Source: Malania oleifera (Eukaryota; Streptophyta; Magnoliopsida; Santalales; Ximeniaceae). Taken from it: DNA of 64,000 nucleotides. The first letter of the stretch is position 1. The number at the start of each line of letters is the position of its first letter. Made by a program: the position numbers and the translations under genes. Location: NCBI RefSeq assembly GCF_029873635.1, contig NC_080419.1, positions 70,995,097 through 71,059,096 of the forward strand. Reading direction: 5' to 3'. The notes under the pieces are model-generated. The model was not told the DNA's origin. It made no database searches and saw only the letters and a list, made by a program, of their open reading frames with translations. Positions 46,666-57,098 of the stretch are shown piece after piece.

Positions 46666-47866
46666 GTGGCCCCAGCACGAGTATACGCTCTGACGCCAGG
46701 TGATGCAGAGGCTGCTACGAACGTGGTAATGGGTACATTTACTGTTTTATCATATCCAGTTATTGTTCTTTTTCACTCAGGTGCTACTCATTCTTTCATT
46801 TCTGCATCTTATATTAAATTATCTGAGAGTGAGACCCAGTCATTAGATATAGCGCTGTCAGTTGCTACACCACCAGGGTTAGTGATTAGATGTCAGAGTG
46901 TACTTGGAGGCTATCTAATAGAAATTTAGGGGAAAGTGTTACCAGCTGATTTTATTGTATTTGATATGTGTGTGATTGATATAATATTGGGTATGGACTG
47001 GTTGGCTACCAATCACGCCAGTATTGACTATCATCATAAAAAAGTAATTTTCAGACCCCCTGGAGAGCAAGAATTCAGATTCTCTAGTTCGCGGGTGCGT
47101 GCTCCATCACAATTGGTGTTAGCGGTGCAGGCGAGTGGATAACTCTTGGATGGTGGTTGGGGGTTTATAGCATTTATGAAATATGTATCTGAAAATGAAT
47201 TGAAGATTAACCGCACTCCAGTAGTACAAGAATTTCTAGATTTTTTTCCAGAGGAGTTACCTGGATTGCCTCCTATGCGCGAGGTAGATTTTCCTATAGA
47301 TTTACCTTCAAGGACCGCACCGATCTCTAAGGTTCCCTACCATATGGCTCCAACTAAATTGGGAGAATTAAAAGAACAGTTGCAAGACTTGCTGAACAAG
47401 GGGTTTATACGACCTAGTGTATCGCCGTGGGGAGCTCCAGTGTTGTTCATAAAGAAGAAAGACGGGTCTATGAGGATGTATATTGATTACAGAGAAATCA
47501 ACAAGGTTACTATTAAGAATAAATATCCTCTACCCTGCATCGATGATCTATTTGATCAGCTCCAGGGTACACAGGTATATTCCAAGATCGACCTCAGATC
47601 CGGGTATCATCAAATGAGAGTAAAAGAAGAGGACATCGCAAAGACAACCTTCAGGACTAGGTATGGGCACTACGAGTTCCTCGTTATGCCGTTTGGTCTG
47701 ATGAATGCCCCAGCCGTATTCATGGACTTGATGAACAGAGTTCTCTACCAGTATCTAGATCAGTTTGTAGTAGTTTTCATTGATGATATACTGGTGTACT
47801 CGAGGAGTTTTGAGGATCATGAGGGGCATTTGAGGCAAGTTTTGCAGACACTCAGAGAGGAGAAAT
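46666..47866 (+). pseudogene. A unit 3 protease and truncated RT
   Basis: Protease block VLFHSGATHSFIS has HSG instead of the catalytic DSG. After stops at 46927 and 47140, an open frame from 47146 covers [56 protein letters not shown]. It ends abruptly after TLREEK at 47866, where the sequence becomes antisense K RT. RNase H, integrase and the final LTR are deleted. Confidence 0.83.
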
Positions 47867-49928
47867 ATGAGCAACTAGAGCAAAGGTCTCCCTATATCAA
47901 TCCCATACTCTTGTGTAAAGCCCTTTGCAACATGACGAGCCTTGTAGCACTCAATGGATCCATCAGAGTGAGTCTTGATCTTGTAGATCCACTTACAATC
48001 AACAGCAAACTGTCCATGAGAGAAAATAACCAAATCCCAAGTATGGTTTTAGATAATGCATCAAGTTCCTCTTTTATTACAATTTACCATAAAGGGTCAG
48101 TGGAGCCCTCACGATAGGTATGAGGCTCATGTAGTGTAGTAAGGGTAGTGTAACAATGATAGTCAAGTAAGTGAGTAGGAATGGATCTTATGCGAGTTGA
48201 GTGATGAGGTGGAGTGTCTTCTACAAGATCTTTAGGCAGAGCAGGAGCAGGAGACCCAAGCTCAGGGTTGGGTTGCCCGTCGTCGACTTGTTTATCTTCC
48301 CCTTGTTCATGAAAAGAGTGAACTAGGAAAGGGATCAAAAGTATTTGGTGGTTGGGTAGAGAAGTCTATAGGAGGATCACGAGCCTCTATAGAGAAAATA
48401 TGCGACTCATTTGGAAAGATTTTTAACACAATGGAGGTAGATAGGGAAGAACGAAAGTGAGAGAGCTCTATGAAGGATCGGTGTTCCCAAAAGACAACAT
48501 TATGGGAGACACGAAGATGATGAGAGGCAAGATCATAACACTGATAGCCCTTTTGAGTTTTTCCATAGCCAAGGAGAGAACAAAGTCTGGATCGAGGCTC
48601 AAGTTTGTTGTGCTCATATGGCTGAAGAAGAATGAAACAAGCATAACCGAAGGAGCGAAGGTGATGATAGTCTGGAGGTGACCCAGAAATACGCTCATAT
48701 GGAGTTTGATTTTGGATGACATGATTGGGAATGTGATTGATAGTGTGAATAGCATGAAGAGCAGCTTCACCCCAGAAAGGAGCAGGAACTTTGGTAGAGA
48801 GAAAAAAGCACGAACAGTGTCTAGAATATGAGGAAGTTTTTTGTTCGGCTCTACCATTTTGCTGAGAGGTACCTACACAAGTTAGGTGATGTATAGTGCC
48901 ATAGGAATTCATAATGAATTGAAAAGCATATTGAGTATATTCAAGAGCATTATTGGATCGAAAAATCTTAATACGTTTGGAAAATTATGTTTCAACCATT
49001 TTTGCAAAGTTACTATAGATTGGTAGTAATTCATAATGAGATTTCATATGAAAAATTCAACTATAAAGAGAATAATCATCAATAAAGATAACAAATTGTT
49101 GAGATCCACCAATACTAGTAACAGAGGAAGGTCCCCAAACATCATAATGAATTAACACAAAAATGCTATTAGTGATAGATTCACTATTATTGAAAGGTAA
49201 AGCTGGTTGTTTTCCTAACTAGCATTAAGTACATTCAAAATTATCTTTGGACACAGAACCCAAAAGACCCCTAGAAGCTAATTGTTGTACCCAAAAAAAT
49301 GGTGCATAACCAAAACGAGAATGCCAAAGTGTGAGAGAAGGTAAAGAAGAAAACGCAGCAACTACAACATAAACAGGAGCAACATGTGGAAGATGAAGGT
49401 TGTCCATAGGAAACATACGCCCAACTCTAGGACAGGTCCCAAGCTCCAGTCCCGTCCTTGGATCCTACACAATACATCCAGAATAGTCAAAGGTAGGGCG
49501 ATAACTCAGTTCAGCTAATTGTCCCATAGAGAATAAATTATAGGATAGGTCAGGTACATGGAAAACCCCTTGAATTGAAAGGTTGGAGGTCGAAACAGAC
49601 CCTAGACTATTGCCATGTAAAGTGGAACCATAAGTTATATGAATATTTAGAGGGTGTGGTGCAGGGTCAAGTCTAGAAAATAAGGACGAGTGAGGTGTCA
49701 TGTGGCTGCAACAAGAAGAATCAAAGAGCTAAGATTGAAACTTACCAGGCAAGATTGAGAGAGCAGTGGAAAGAGATGCATTACTAGCCATACAAATAAC
49801 CTAAGCTATTATATCCCATAGTTCAGTTAAGGAGAGGTGGATAGAGGATCCAAAAGACCGAGACTCAACTGAGATAGAAGGCATTGGCGGAGTAGACTCA
49901 GAATTGGCAATAGCTGCAGTAGATTTGT
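47867..49928 (-). pseudogene. K pol fragment: PR, GAG-pre-integrase, integrase, RT start
   Basis: On the minus strand from 49928: a spacer, protease region with LFDSSCCSHMTP (49714-49722 encodes D-S-S where copia has D-S-G), VFHVPDLSYNLFSMGQL, GAG-pre-integrase LTLWHSRFGYAPF, integrase with FIDDYSLYS, RSNNALEYT and GTSQQNGRAEQ, the TPYERISG and HHLRSFGYACF region, the STRIRSIPTHLLDYHCYT linker, and RT start [35 protein letters not shown] and [16 protein letters not shown]. Scattered stops (for example just before the protease block) inactivate it. Roughly 90 RT residues are missing between its left end and the segment resuming at 26599. Confidence 0.87.
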
Positions 49929-50235
49929 TGTAAGAACCAGACTCATGATAAATGGATTAAATTAATTAAGAGAGGGGTAAAAAGGTAATTGTGCAAACTT
50001 TTTCGACGAGGCCATCATTTGTTGATGAAGGCTAGTGGCTCCTCGTCGACAAAATTTAGAGGCTCGTCGACGAGGGAATGCCGAGAGGTTCGAAAAAATT
50101 GGAAATATTTGGCTCATCGACGAGGCCACCGTCTCGTCGACGAATCCACCCTAGTCAAAGGACTATAAATATCCAAATGAGTTGCTTCCAAGCTAAGTTA
50201 GCTTAAAAAATCTCTCCCTCTCCCTCTAGAACTCG

Positions 50236-50287
<52 letters not shown>

Positions 50288-51883
50288 TTTCTTCGCTGTT
50301 TGTCGCCTGATTCATAAATCCGACGTTACTGCGAGGATCAGGGAAGGATTCTCTATGTTTCTAGTGGATCGAAATCTCATTTTGAGCAGTTTCGGGTTTC
50401 AAGCCAAAATCGAGGTAAGGCTCAATTTTCATTTCTGTTTCAGAATATGTATAGTAGTAAGGATTGTAAGCATGTATCATACTGTGGTTTGTAGGTTTTG
50501 GAGTTTCGATTCGTAGTTTTGGGGACCGTAGAGTTCGTAATTGAAATTCGAGTTAAGGTAAAGGGATTCAGTTTATATCAGTTACTTTTTGAAATCGGGA
50601 TCGGTAAACTTGTAGGCTACGATCGTATGTATGTTTTTGTAACTTATTTATGGAAATCTATAGGGTAAAATATGGGATTTTTGTGTTACAATTTTTGGGA
50701 AAATTTAGAGATTTTGGGTATCATCTTTGCTTTGTTTGGAAAACTGTTTGTTTTGTTTAAACTGTATTATTGAGATGACTGTTATCCATATTTTTATAAA
50801 ACTGTATACTTGAACTGGAAAACAATATGATTTACCGTAAACCAATTAAGTGTGGAATGTATGGTTGTATGTAATTGTTCCAGGTATTTTGTAAAACAGC
50901 TATGTGGTGGCTAATTACTGTACGTTGATATGTATAGGAGTGTGAGCTCCAAAATGATTCCAGTTTTTGTGAAATCGGCTAGGGGCATCCAATCACCGTA
51001 CGCCGAAACAATTATGTGGTGGCTAATTACTATACGCTGCGCCATGTACTGGTGTCAAAACCATGGGCAAGAGTGTCCGGCTTTATATCCGAGGGTGTGA
51101 AATATCACTATGTATCCCGGCTGGTCACCGAGGGGTGTGAGCTACACTATATTGGCAATGTAACCGCTGTGAAGCTTCGGGTTTCATGGAGTACTTGCGC
51201 ATTAGTGTGAGCTACATCGTAGTGGCAATGTAATCACTGTGAAGCTTTGGGTTTCATAGCGTAGTTGTGTATTAGTGTGATGACACTGACCATATGTTTG
51301 GGTATCATATGTATTGGAATGGATTTGTGAAAATATTGGAATTGTATGGAACTATATGAAATGTTTTGAGCTGTATCGTATTGTATGGTGTTATGTTTTA
51401 TGTAAAATAACACGGGTATGCCACACTGATATAACCTGTTTTCTTCCTTACTGAGAGGTGTCTCGCCCCGAATGTATGTACAAATGCTTTTAAGGTCCAT
51501 CAAGTAGTCGTAACTAGCATCCTAGCAATCGGAAGTAGGGGTGTTGTTAGCTGCTGTTAGTGCCTGTTTAGGTATGAGTTTTTGTAACCGGGTTGTCATG
51601 ATGGATTTGTGTGTAGACACTTGGGGTATGTTTTGTATCTATTGTAATGTATATCCTAGCTTTGTATGGACTCTGGTATGATACTGTACATGTATAGAAA
51701 GACCATATTCCGCTGTGTATTTGATGAGTATGGATGTGTATGTTATGATTGTAAGGGCATTCATGTACCTGACGGGGCTAGACCCTCTCTTGGTGTTGTA
51801 TCATGTATGTTTTAATTGATACAGAGACAGGTTAGGTTATTGTAATCACACTTGGGACCCATCTGTAGGTTCGAGGCATGACA
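49929..51883 (+). repeat. B 5' LTR
   Basis: 1,955 bp, TGTAAGAACC to ATGACA. GTCGAC cluster 50002-50143, TATAAATA 50164-50171, CT microsatellite 50240-50284, donor-like GAG|GTAAGG at 50414, CTTACTGAG box 51447-51469, acceptor position 51493 decayed to AAG. Confidence 0.9.
50240..50284. repeat. CT microsatellite in the B 5' LTR leader
   Basis: About 22 CT units. The 3' LTR has only a short CTCTCTCTC at the same place (57452-57462), so the tract expanded or shrank after insertion. Confidence 0.95.
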
Positions 51884-51886
51884 TCT

Positions 51887-51898
51887 TGGTATCAGAGC
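51887..51898 (+). other. B primer-binding site (initiator tRNA-Met)
   Basis: Exact TGGTATCAGAGC three bases after the 5' LTR, followed by TAACC. Confidence 0.9.
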
Positions 51899-52206
51899 TA
51901 ACCAGGTTGTTAGGTCTTGTAGACTTGGTTAGGTGTATTGATTTGTACATACCAGAGTATAGGATGCAGAAAATGGGTAGTGTAGGTCGGAGATTGTGTT
52001 GTTTCTAGATGGGGACTCATTAACAGTGTTTTGTGTTCTTCTTGGAATGACGATTTCTGAAAGATCATGACAAACCATTGATGGATTTGTGTTAGTGTGA
52101 CGGGATAGGCCTAGACCCGTGGGATTGGTAGTTAACATGATTAGGTGTTTGATTGTATTAACTGTGTACGATATAGGAATTCTAACCGATTCCTATTGTT
52201 TTTAGA

Positions 52207-53220
52207 ATGGAGCCCAAGGATAATAACTTGGAGAGTGGCTCCGAGGAGACGGCAAGCGATGAGTTTCCTTCCGTGTCTCGTGGCTTGGCGAGACAGGTGA
52301 TCCGAGAGATCAGGTAGAGTGTTAGGAGACACGAATGCTCTCCTACTAATGCGGGGTGTACCATGGAGAGGTTCACACGTATGCACCCTCCGAAATTTAC
52401 GGGAGGACCTGATCCGATAGTGGTGGAGGACTGGGTCGAGAAGACCTAGAGGATTTTGGAAGTTCTCCACTGCACTAAGAGGTAGAAGGTCTTGTACACT
52501 ACCTTCCAGCTGACTAGGGAGGTAGGGCGTTGGTGGACTTCGGTGAGTCTACTTGAGAGGCAGAGAGCTGGTTCATCTGGTATGACGTGGGGCCACTTCA
52601 AGGAGGTATTTTTCGAGAGATATTTCTCGGTCTCCACTCAGGATACGAAGGTCGATGAGTTCTTGGGCCTGACGCAAGGAACTCTGAAGGTGCAAGGGTT
52701 TCCCGCCAGATTTATTGAGTTATCTCAGTTTGGTCCGTACTTGGTTCCGAATGAGTACGAGAAGGCTCGGAGGTTCGAGAGGGGTTTGAGGCAAGACATC
52801 TGCCGTCTTGTGGGGATGCTACAGATTCGTGAGTTCTCTGTCTTGGTGGATAAAGCCACCATAGTTGAGATCCACCTTGAGGGAGATAAGGTGGTGTAGG
52901 ATTAGGAGAAGAGACCAGTATCTTTTGGTCCTCGGCAAGGATAGTGGAAGAGGAAGAAGAACTACAGTTTGGGTTATCGGCAGAATATCGAGCGGTAGAG
53001 TTATCAGGGGGATCAATCCTCCGCCCTGTGTGCCAAGTGCCCTAAAAGGCATGATGGGGAGTGTTAGCTGTTTTGGGGTAACTTCTACAACTGTGGCAAG
53101 TTGGGCCACATGTCATGGAGCTGTCAGGCACCGCGGAGAGATACGCCTGCACAGAGCCAGAACTATAGAAGTAATCAAGTGCCTTAGGGGAACTACCAAG
53201 CAACCACAGCTCCGACAAGG
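52207..53220 (+). pseudogene. B gag
   Basis: ATG at 52207 (MEPKDNNLESGSEET) follows a T-rich TTTTTAG. Blocks: MERFTRMHPPKFTGGPDP, TTFQLTREVGRWWTS, FKEVFFERYFSVS, FIELSQFGPYLVPNEYEK, RFERGLRQDICRLVGML, DKATIVE, then a zinc-knuckle region with LFWGNFYNCGKLGHMSWSC (about 53069-53122). TAG stops near 52315, 52447, 52483 and 52897 break it. The longest intact piece is 52492-52899. Confidence 0.82.
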
Positions 53221-56200
53221 GTATATTCACTGACTCCAGCAGATGCGGAACATGCTGGGAACGTGGTGAAAGGTACCATGTTATTGCTTTCGAATAGAGC
53301 TATTATTTTATTTGATTCAGGGGCAACCCATTCGTTCTTATCTGCTAGTTTTGTGAAGTTATATGGGGTTGAAACCCAAGCTATGGATGAGATTGTCTGT
53401 GGCTATGCCGACTGGGAGTGTAATGATTTGTAGTAAGATGTTAGGGAATTGCCCAGTTGTAATTTAGGAGAGACTGCTACAAGCGAATCTTGTAGTATAC
53501 GACATGTATGGTTTTGATGTCATACTGGGGATGGATTGGCTATTCTCCAGTTTTGCGGTGATTGATTGTCATAAGAAGGTAGTAGTGTTCAGACCTCCTG
53601 GGGAGCACGAGTACGAGTTCGTAGGATAGTGTGTGTGTTCGACGACACAGATTCTATCAGCATTATAGGCGAGGAGGCTACTTTTGGACGGATGTCAGGG
53701 GCACCTAGCTTGCGTGAAGGAACCGTCATGGGAGGAGTTATGGTTCGAGGATATTTGAGTGGTCAACGAGTTTCTGGATATGTTTCATGATGATTTACTT
53801 GATTTACCTCCGTATCATGAGGTGGAGTTTGCGATAGAGTTGCTGCCTGGCAAGGCACTGCTCTCTAAAGCTCTGTACTGGATGGCTCCAATAGAACTTC
53901 GAGAGTTGAAGGAACAGTTGCAAGAACTACTAGACCAGGGTTTTATTCAGTCGAGTGTTTTGCCCTGGGGAGCTCCAGTTTTGTTTGTGAAGAAGAAGGA
54001 CAGGTCGATGCGTATGTGCATTGATTACCGTCAGATTAACAAGCTGACTGTGAAGAACCATTGCCCGTTGCCTTGTATTTATGATCTCTTTGACCAGCTA
54101 TAGGGGATGCAGGTTTTTTAAAAGATCGACCTATGGTCAGGGTATCATCAGGTGAGGATTAGATCTGAGGATGTAGCGAAAACTGCTTTCCGAACTAGAT
54201 ATGGCCGCTATGAGTTCTTGGCTATGCCGTTTGGGTTTACCAATGTCCCAATAGTGTTTATGGATCTGATGAACATGGTTTTCCATGAGTATCTGGATCA
54301 GTTCCTAGTGGTGTTCATTGATGACATTCTGGCATACTCGAGGAGTTCGGAAAAGCACAAAAACCATCTGAGGTTGGTACTGCAGATTCTACGGGAAAGG
54401 AAGTTGTATGCTAAGATGAAGAAGTGTGAGTTCTGGTTGAATCAGGTTGCATTTTTAGGCTATGCCATGTCTAAGGGCGGTATCTCAGTTGATCCTAGAA
54501 AGGTTGAAGCTGTAGTAGACTAGGCGAGACCGAAGAGTGTGCAGGAGGTTTATAGTTTTTTAGGACTGGCAGGTTACTATCGTCGGTTCGTAGAGGGTTT
54601 CTCTAAATTATCTAGACCTCTGACATGATTGACCAGGAAGGGGGTGAAGTTTGATTGGACTAGTGATTGCGAGCAGTGCTTTCTTGAGGTGAAGCACCGG
54701 CTGGTTACTACTCTAGTATTGACCATTCCTTCGGGGGATGGCAGTTTTGTGATCTATAGCGACGTGTCTCTAAAGGGTTTGGGGTGTGTGCTTATGCAAC
54801 AGGGTAAGGTAGTAGCTTATGCTTCTCGACAACTTAAGAAGTATGAGAAGAATTACCCTACGCATGACCTAGAGTTAGCTGTTGTTGTTTATGCTTTGAA
54901 GATCTGGCATCACTACCTGTACGGTGTTCAGTGTGAGATTTTCACTAACCAAAAAAGCCTCAGGTACTTTTTCACGCAAAAAGAGTTGAATATGAGGCAG
55001 AGGCGCTGACTAGAGTTGATCAAGGACTACGATATCAGTTATCACCAGGGAAAAGCTAATGTGGTAGCTGAGGCGTTGAGTCGGAAGTCAGAGCATGCAG
55101 CAGTAACTGCAGTTGTAGCTCAGCATCATATCAGATGGGATTTGGAAAGCCTTGGCATGGAGTTGGTGGTTGGTGATTATCAGGCTTTCATTGCTAGCTT
55201 GGTGATCCAATTGACTTTGTTTGAGCGTATTAAAGTTGCACAAGCTAGGGATATGGAGTTGGTTGAGATTGTAGAGAAAGTACAGCAAGGATTGGCTGGG
55301 GATTTTAACATCTCTGATGGAGGTGTGTTGAGGTTTGGGACTAGGCTGTGTGTTCTGAATGATGACGTGATCAGAAGGACTATTCTGAAGGAAGCGCATT
55401 GTTCTTTGTTTACGGTGCATCTGGGTAGTACAAAGATGTATCAAGATTTGCACAAGTCCATTGGGTGGAGTGGTATGAAGAGGGATATTGGCCAGTTTGT
55501 GGAGTAGTGTCTGACGTGTCAGTATGAGATAGCTGAACATCAGAGTCCGGCAGGGCCGTTGCAGCCTTTGCCCATTTCGGTGTGGAAATGGGAGCACATT
55601 TCCATGGACTTTGTTATTGGATTGCCACCAGCACTTCATAGGCAGAATGCTATTTGGGTGATCATGGATAGGTTGACGAAATCTACTCACTTTGTACCGA
55701 CGAAGGTTAGCTACCCTTTGAGTAGGCTAGCGGACCTGTATGTGCATGAGATAGTGAAAATGCGTGGAGTACCGGTGTCCATTGTTTTAGATAGGGATCC
55801 AACATTTACTTCTTGATTCTGGAAGAGCTTGAAGGAAGCACTGGGGATGAAGCTTACTTTTAGTACAGCATTCCACCCCCAAACTGATGGATAGTCGGAG
55901 AGGACGATACAGATCTTGGAGGATATGTTACAGGCTTTTGTATTAGACTTCGGTTGTAGTTGGATCCAGTTTCTACCACTAGTGGAGTTTGCCTACAACA
56001 AAAGCTTCCAGGCTAGTATCAGAAGGGCACCGTTTGAGGCTCTGTATGGTCGGAGGTGTCGATCTCCTTTGTATTGGGATGAGGTTGGTGAACGTCAGGT
56101 TTTAGAACCTGAACTCGTGCAGCAGGCGTCTAAGATGGTGGGTTTGATCCGGGAGAGTATTAGATCGGCTCAGAGTCGGCAGAATAGTTACGCGGATATT

Positions 56201-56620
56201 CACCACCGTGAGTTGGAGTTCGAGGTGGGGGGTAAGGTATTCCTTAATATCGCTCCGATGAAAGGAGTGTTAAGATTTGGGAAGAAGGACAAACTAAGCC
56301 CAAGGTATATCAGACCATTTGATATTCTTGAACGAGTGGGTCCGGTGGCTTACCAGACTGCACTTCCCCTTGCGCTCTCGAGGATCCATGATGTATTTCA
56401 CGTATCCATGTTGAGGAGGTACGTGTCGGATCCATCGCATGTTATTAGTTACGAGTCGTTGGTGATTGGGGATACTTTGGCATTTGAGGAAGTGCCTGTT
56501 CAGATTATGGACTGGAAGGTTCAGAAGTTGCGTACCAAGGAAATACCGTTAGTAAAGGTATTGTGGCGGACTCACTCTTGGTAATTAGAAATGGAAATAT
56601 GCTGAAAGTATCCGCAGTTG
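53221..56620 (+). pseudogene. B pol (PR-RT-RH-IN, chromodomain cut)
   Basis: Protease IILFDSGATHSFLSASFV (about 53305) then frameshifts. [46 protein letters not shown] at 54101, then [13 protein letters not shown]-type sequence and [11 protein letters not shown] (about 54312). RNase [35 protein letters not shown]. Integrase: a weak finger, MDFVIGLPPALH, VLDRDPTFTS, HPQTDG then TAG, SERTIQILEDML. The tail APMKGVLRFGKKDKL to IHDVFHVSMLRRYV is open. The chromodomain begins (MDWKVQKLRTKEIPLVKV) but stops at TAA 56582 after LWRTHSW, with remnants (KYPQLF) beyond. Many other stops. Inactive. Confidence 0.85.
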
Positions 56621-56750
56621 TTCTGAGTAGTAGTTGATAGTAGGGTTGGTATGGGTATGTATGTATGTAATAATCTGTTATCGTATTAGTATTGTGTGGT
56701 TTATCTCTAGGAGAGTCTTGTGGTATTGTGAGCTTCCGAGACCGTGTATA

Positions 56751-56786
56751 TATGTAACCACGGTATTCCTCCGCCATAAGTGAGGG
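56751..56786 (+). other. B conserved 3' block with small stem
   Basis: Identical over 36 nt with the unit 2 block of family A (40613-40648). It immediately precedes the 54-bp tandem repeats. Confidence 0.6.
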
Positions 56787-56798
56787 AATGTATGTAAG

Positions 56799-57030
56799 TA
56801 TGCATGTATTGTAACGGGGCTGCGTATAAATGATCGCCGGTTCTTCTTAGAGTATGTATGTATCGTAACAGGGCTGCATATAAATAGCCGCCAGTTCTTC
56901 TTAGAGTATGTATGTGTCATAACGGGGCTTTGTATAAGTGGCCCTCGGTTCCTTTTAAAGTATGTATGTATCGTAACGGGGCTGTGTATAAATGGCCGCC
57001 AGTTCATCTTAGAATGTGTATGTATTTAGT
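56799..57030. repeat. 54-bp tandem repeat, four copies, upstream of B 3' LTR
   Basis: The anchor TAACGGGGCT recurs at 56812, 56866 (TAACAGGGCT), 56920 and 56974, a constant 54-bp period. Each unit carries TATAAA/TATAAG-like sequence followed by GGCCGCCAGTTC or variants and ends TATGTATGT. Four units plus a partial. An antisense ORF of 18-residue repeats results from the 3n length. Confidence 0.92.
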
Positions 57031-57098
57031 AGTATGAATGTGTTCGTAATGAGAGATTGCAAATTTTGAGGACAAAATTTTTGTAAGGAGGGGAGGTT

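Larger units (their letters stand above)
26600..47866 (+). mobile_element. A: tandem gypsy array with shared LTRs (Tekay-like chromovirus)
   Basis: LTRs at 26600-28645, 33692-35732 and 40746-45336 (the last containing solo LTR E) alternate with internal regions 28646-33691, 35733-40745 and 45337-47866. Unit spacing is 7,092 and 7,054 bp. Each LTR starts TGTAACGACC and is followed by a primer site and gag, so inner LTRs serve as 3' LTR of one unit and 5' LTR of the next. A chromodomain-like C-terminus after integrase supports a chromovirus, probably Tekay/Del. The third unit stops in RT at a deletion junction into K, so no final LTR exists. Confidence 0.85.

Noticed and set aside
47146-48117. 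323-codon ORF as a single gene
   Set aside because: The first 240 codons are gypsy RT and the rest is the antisense of copia RT across a deletion junction, so it is a chimeric artefact frame.
56678-57007. Minus-strand ORF of 18-residue repeats as a repeat protein
   Set aside because: It is the antisense of a 54-bp minisatellite in the 3' region of element B; frame openness follows from the 3n period.
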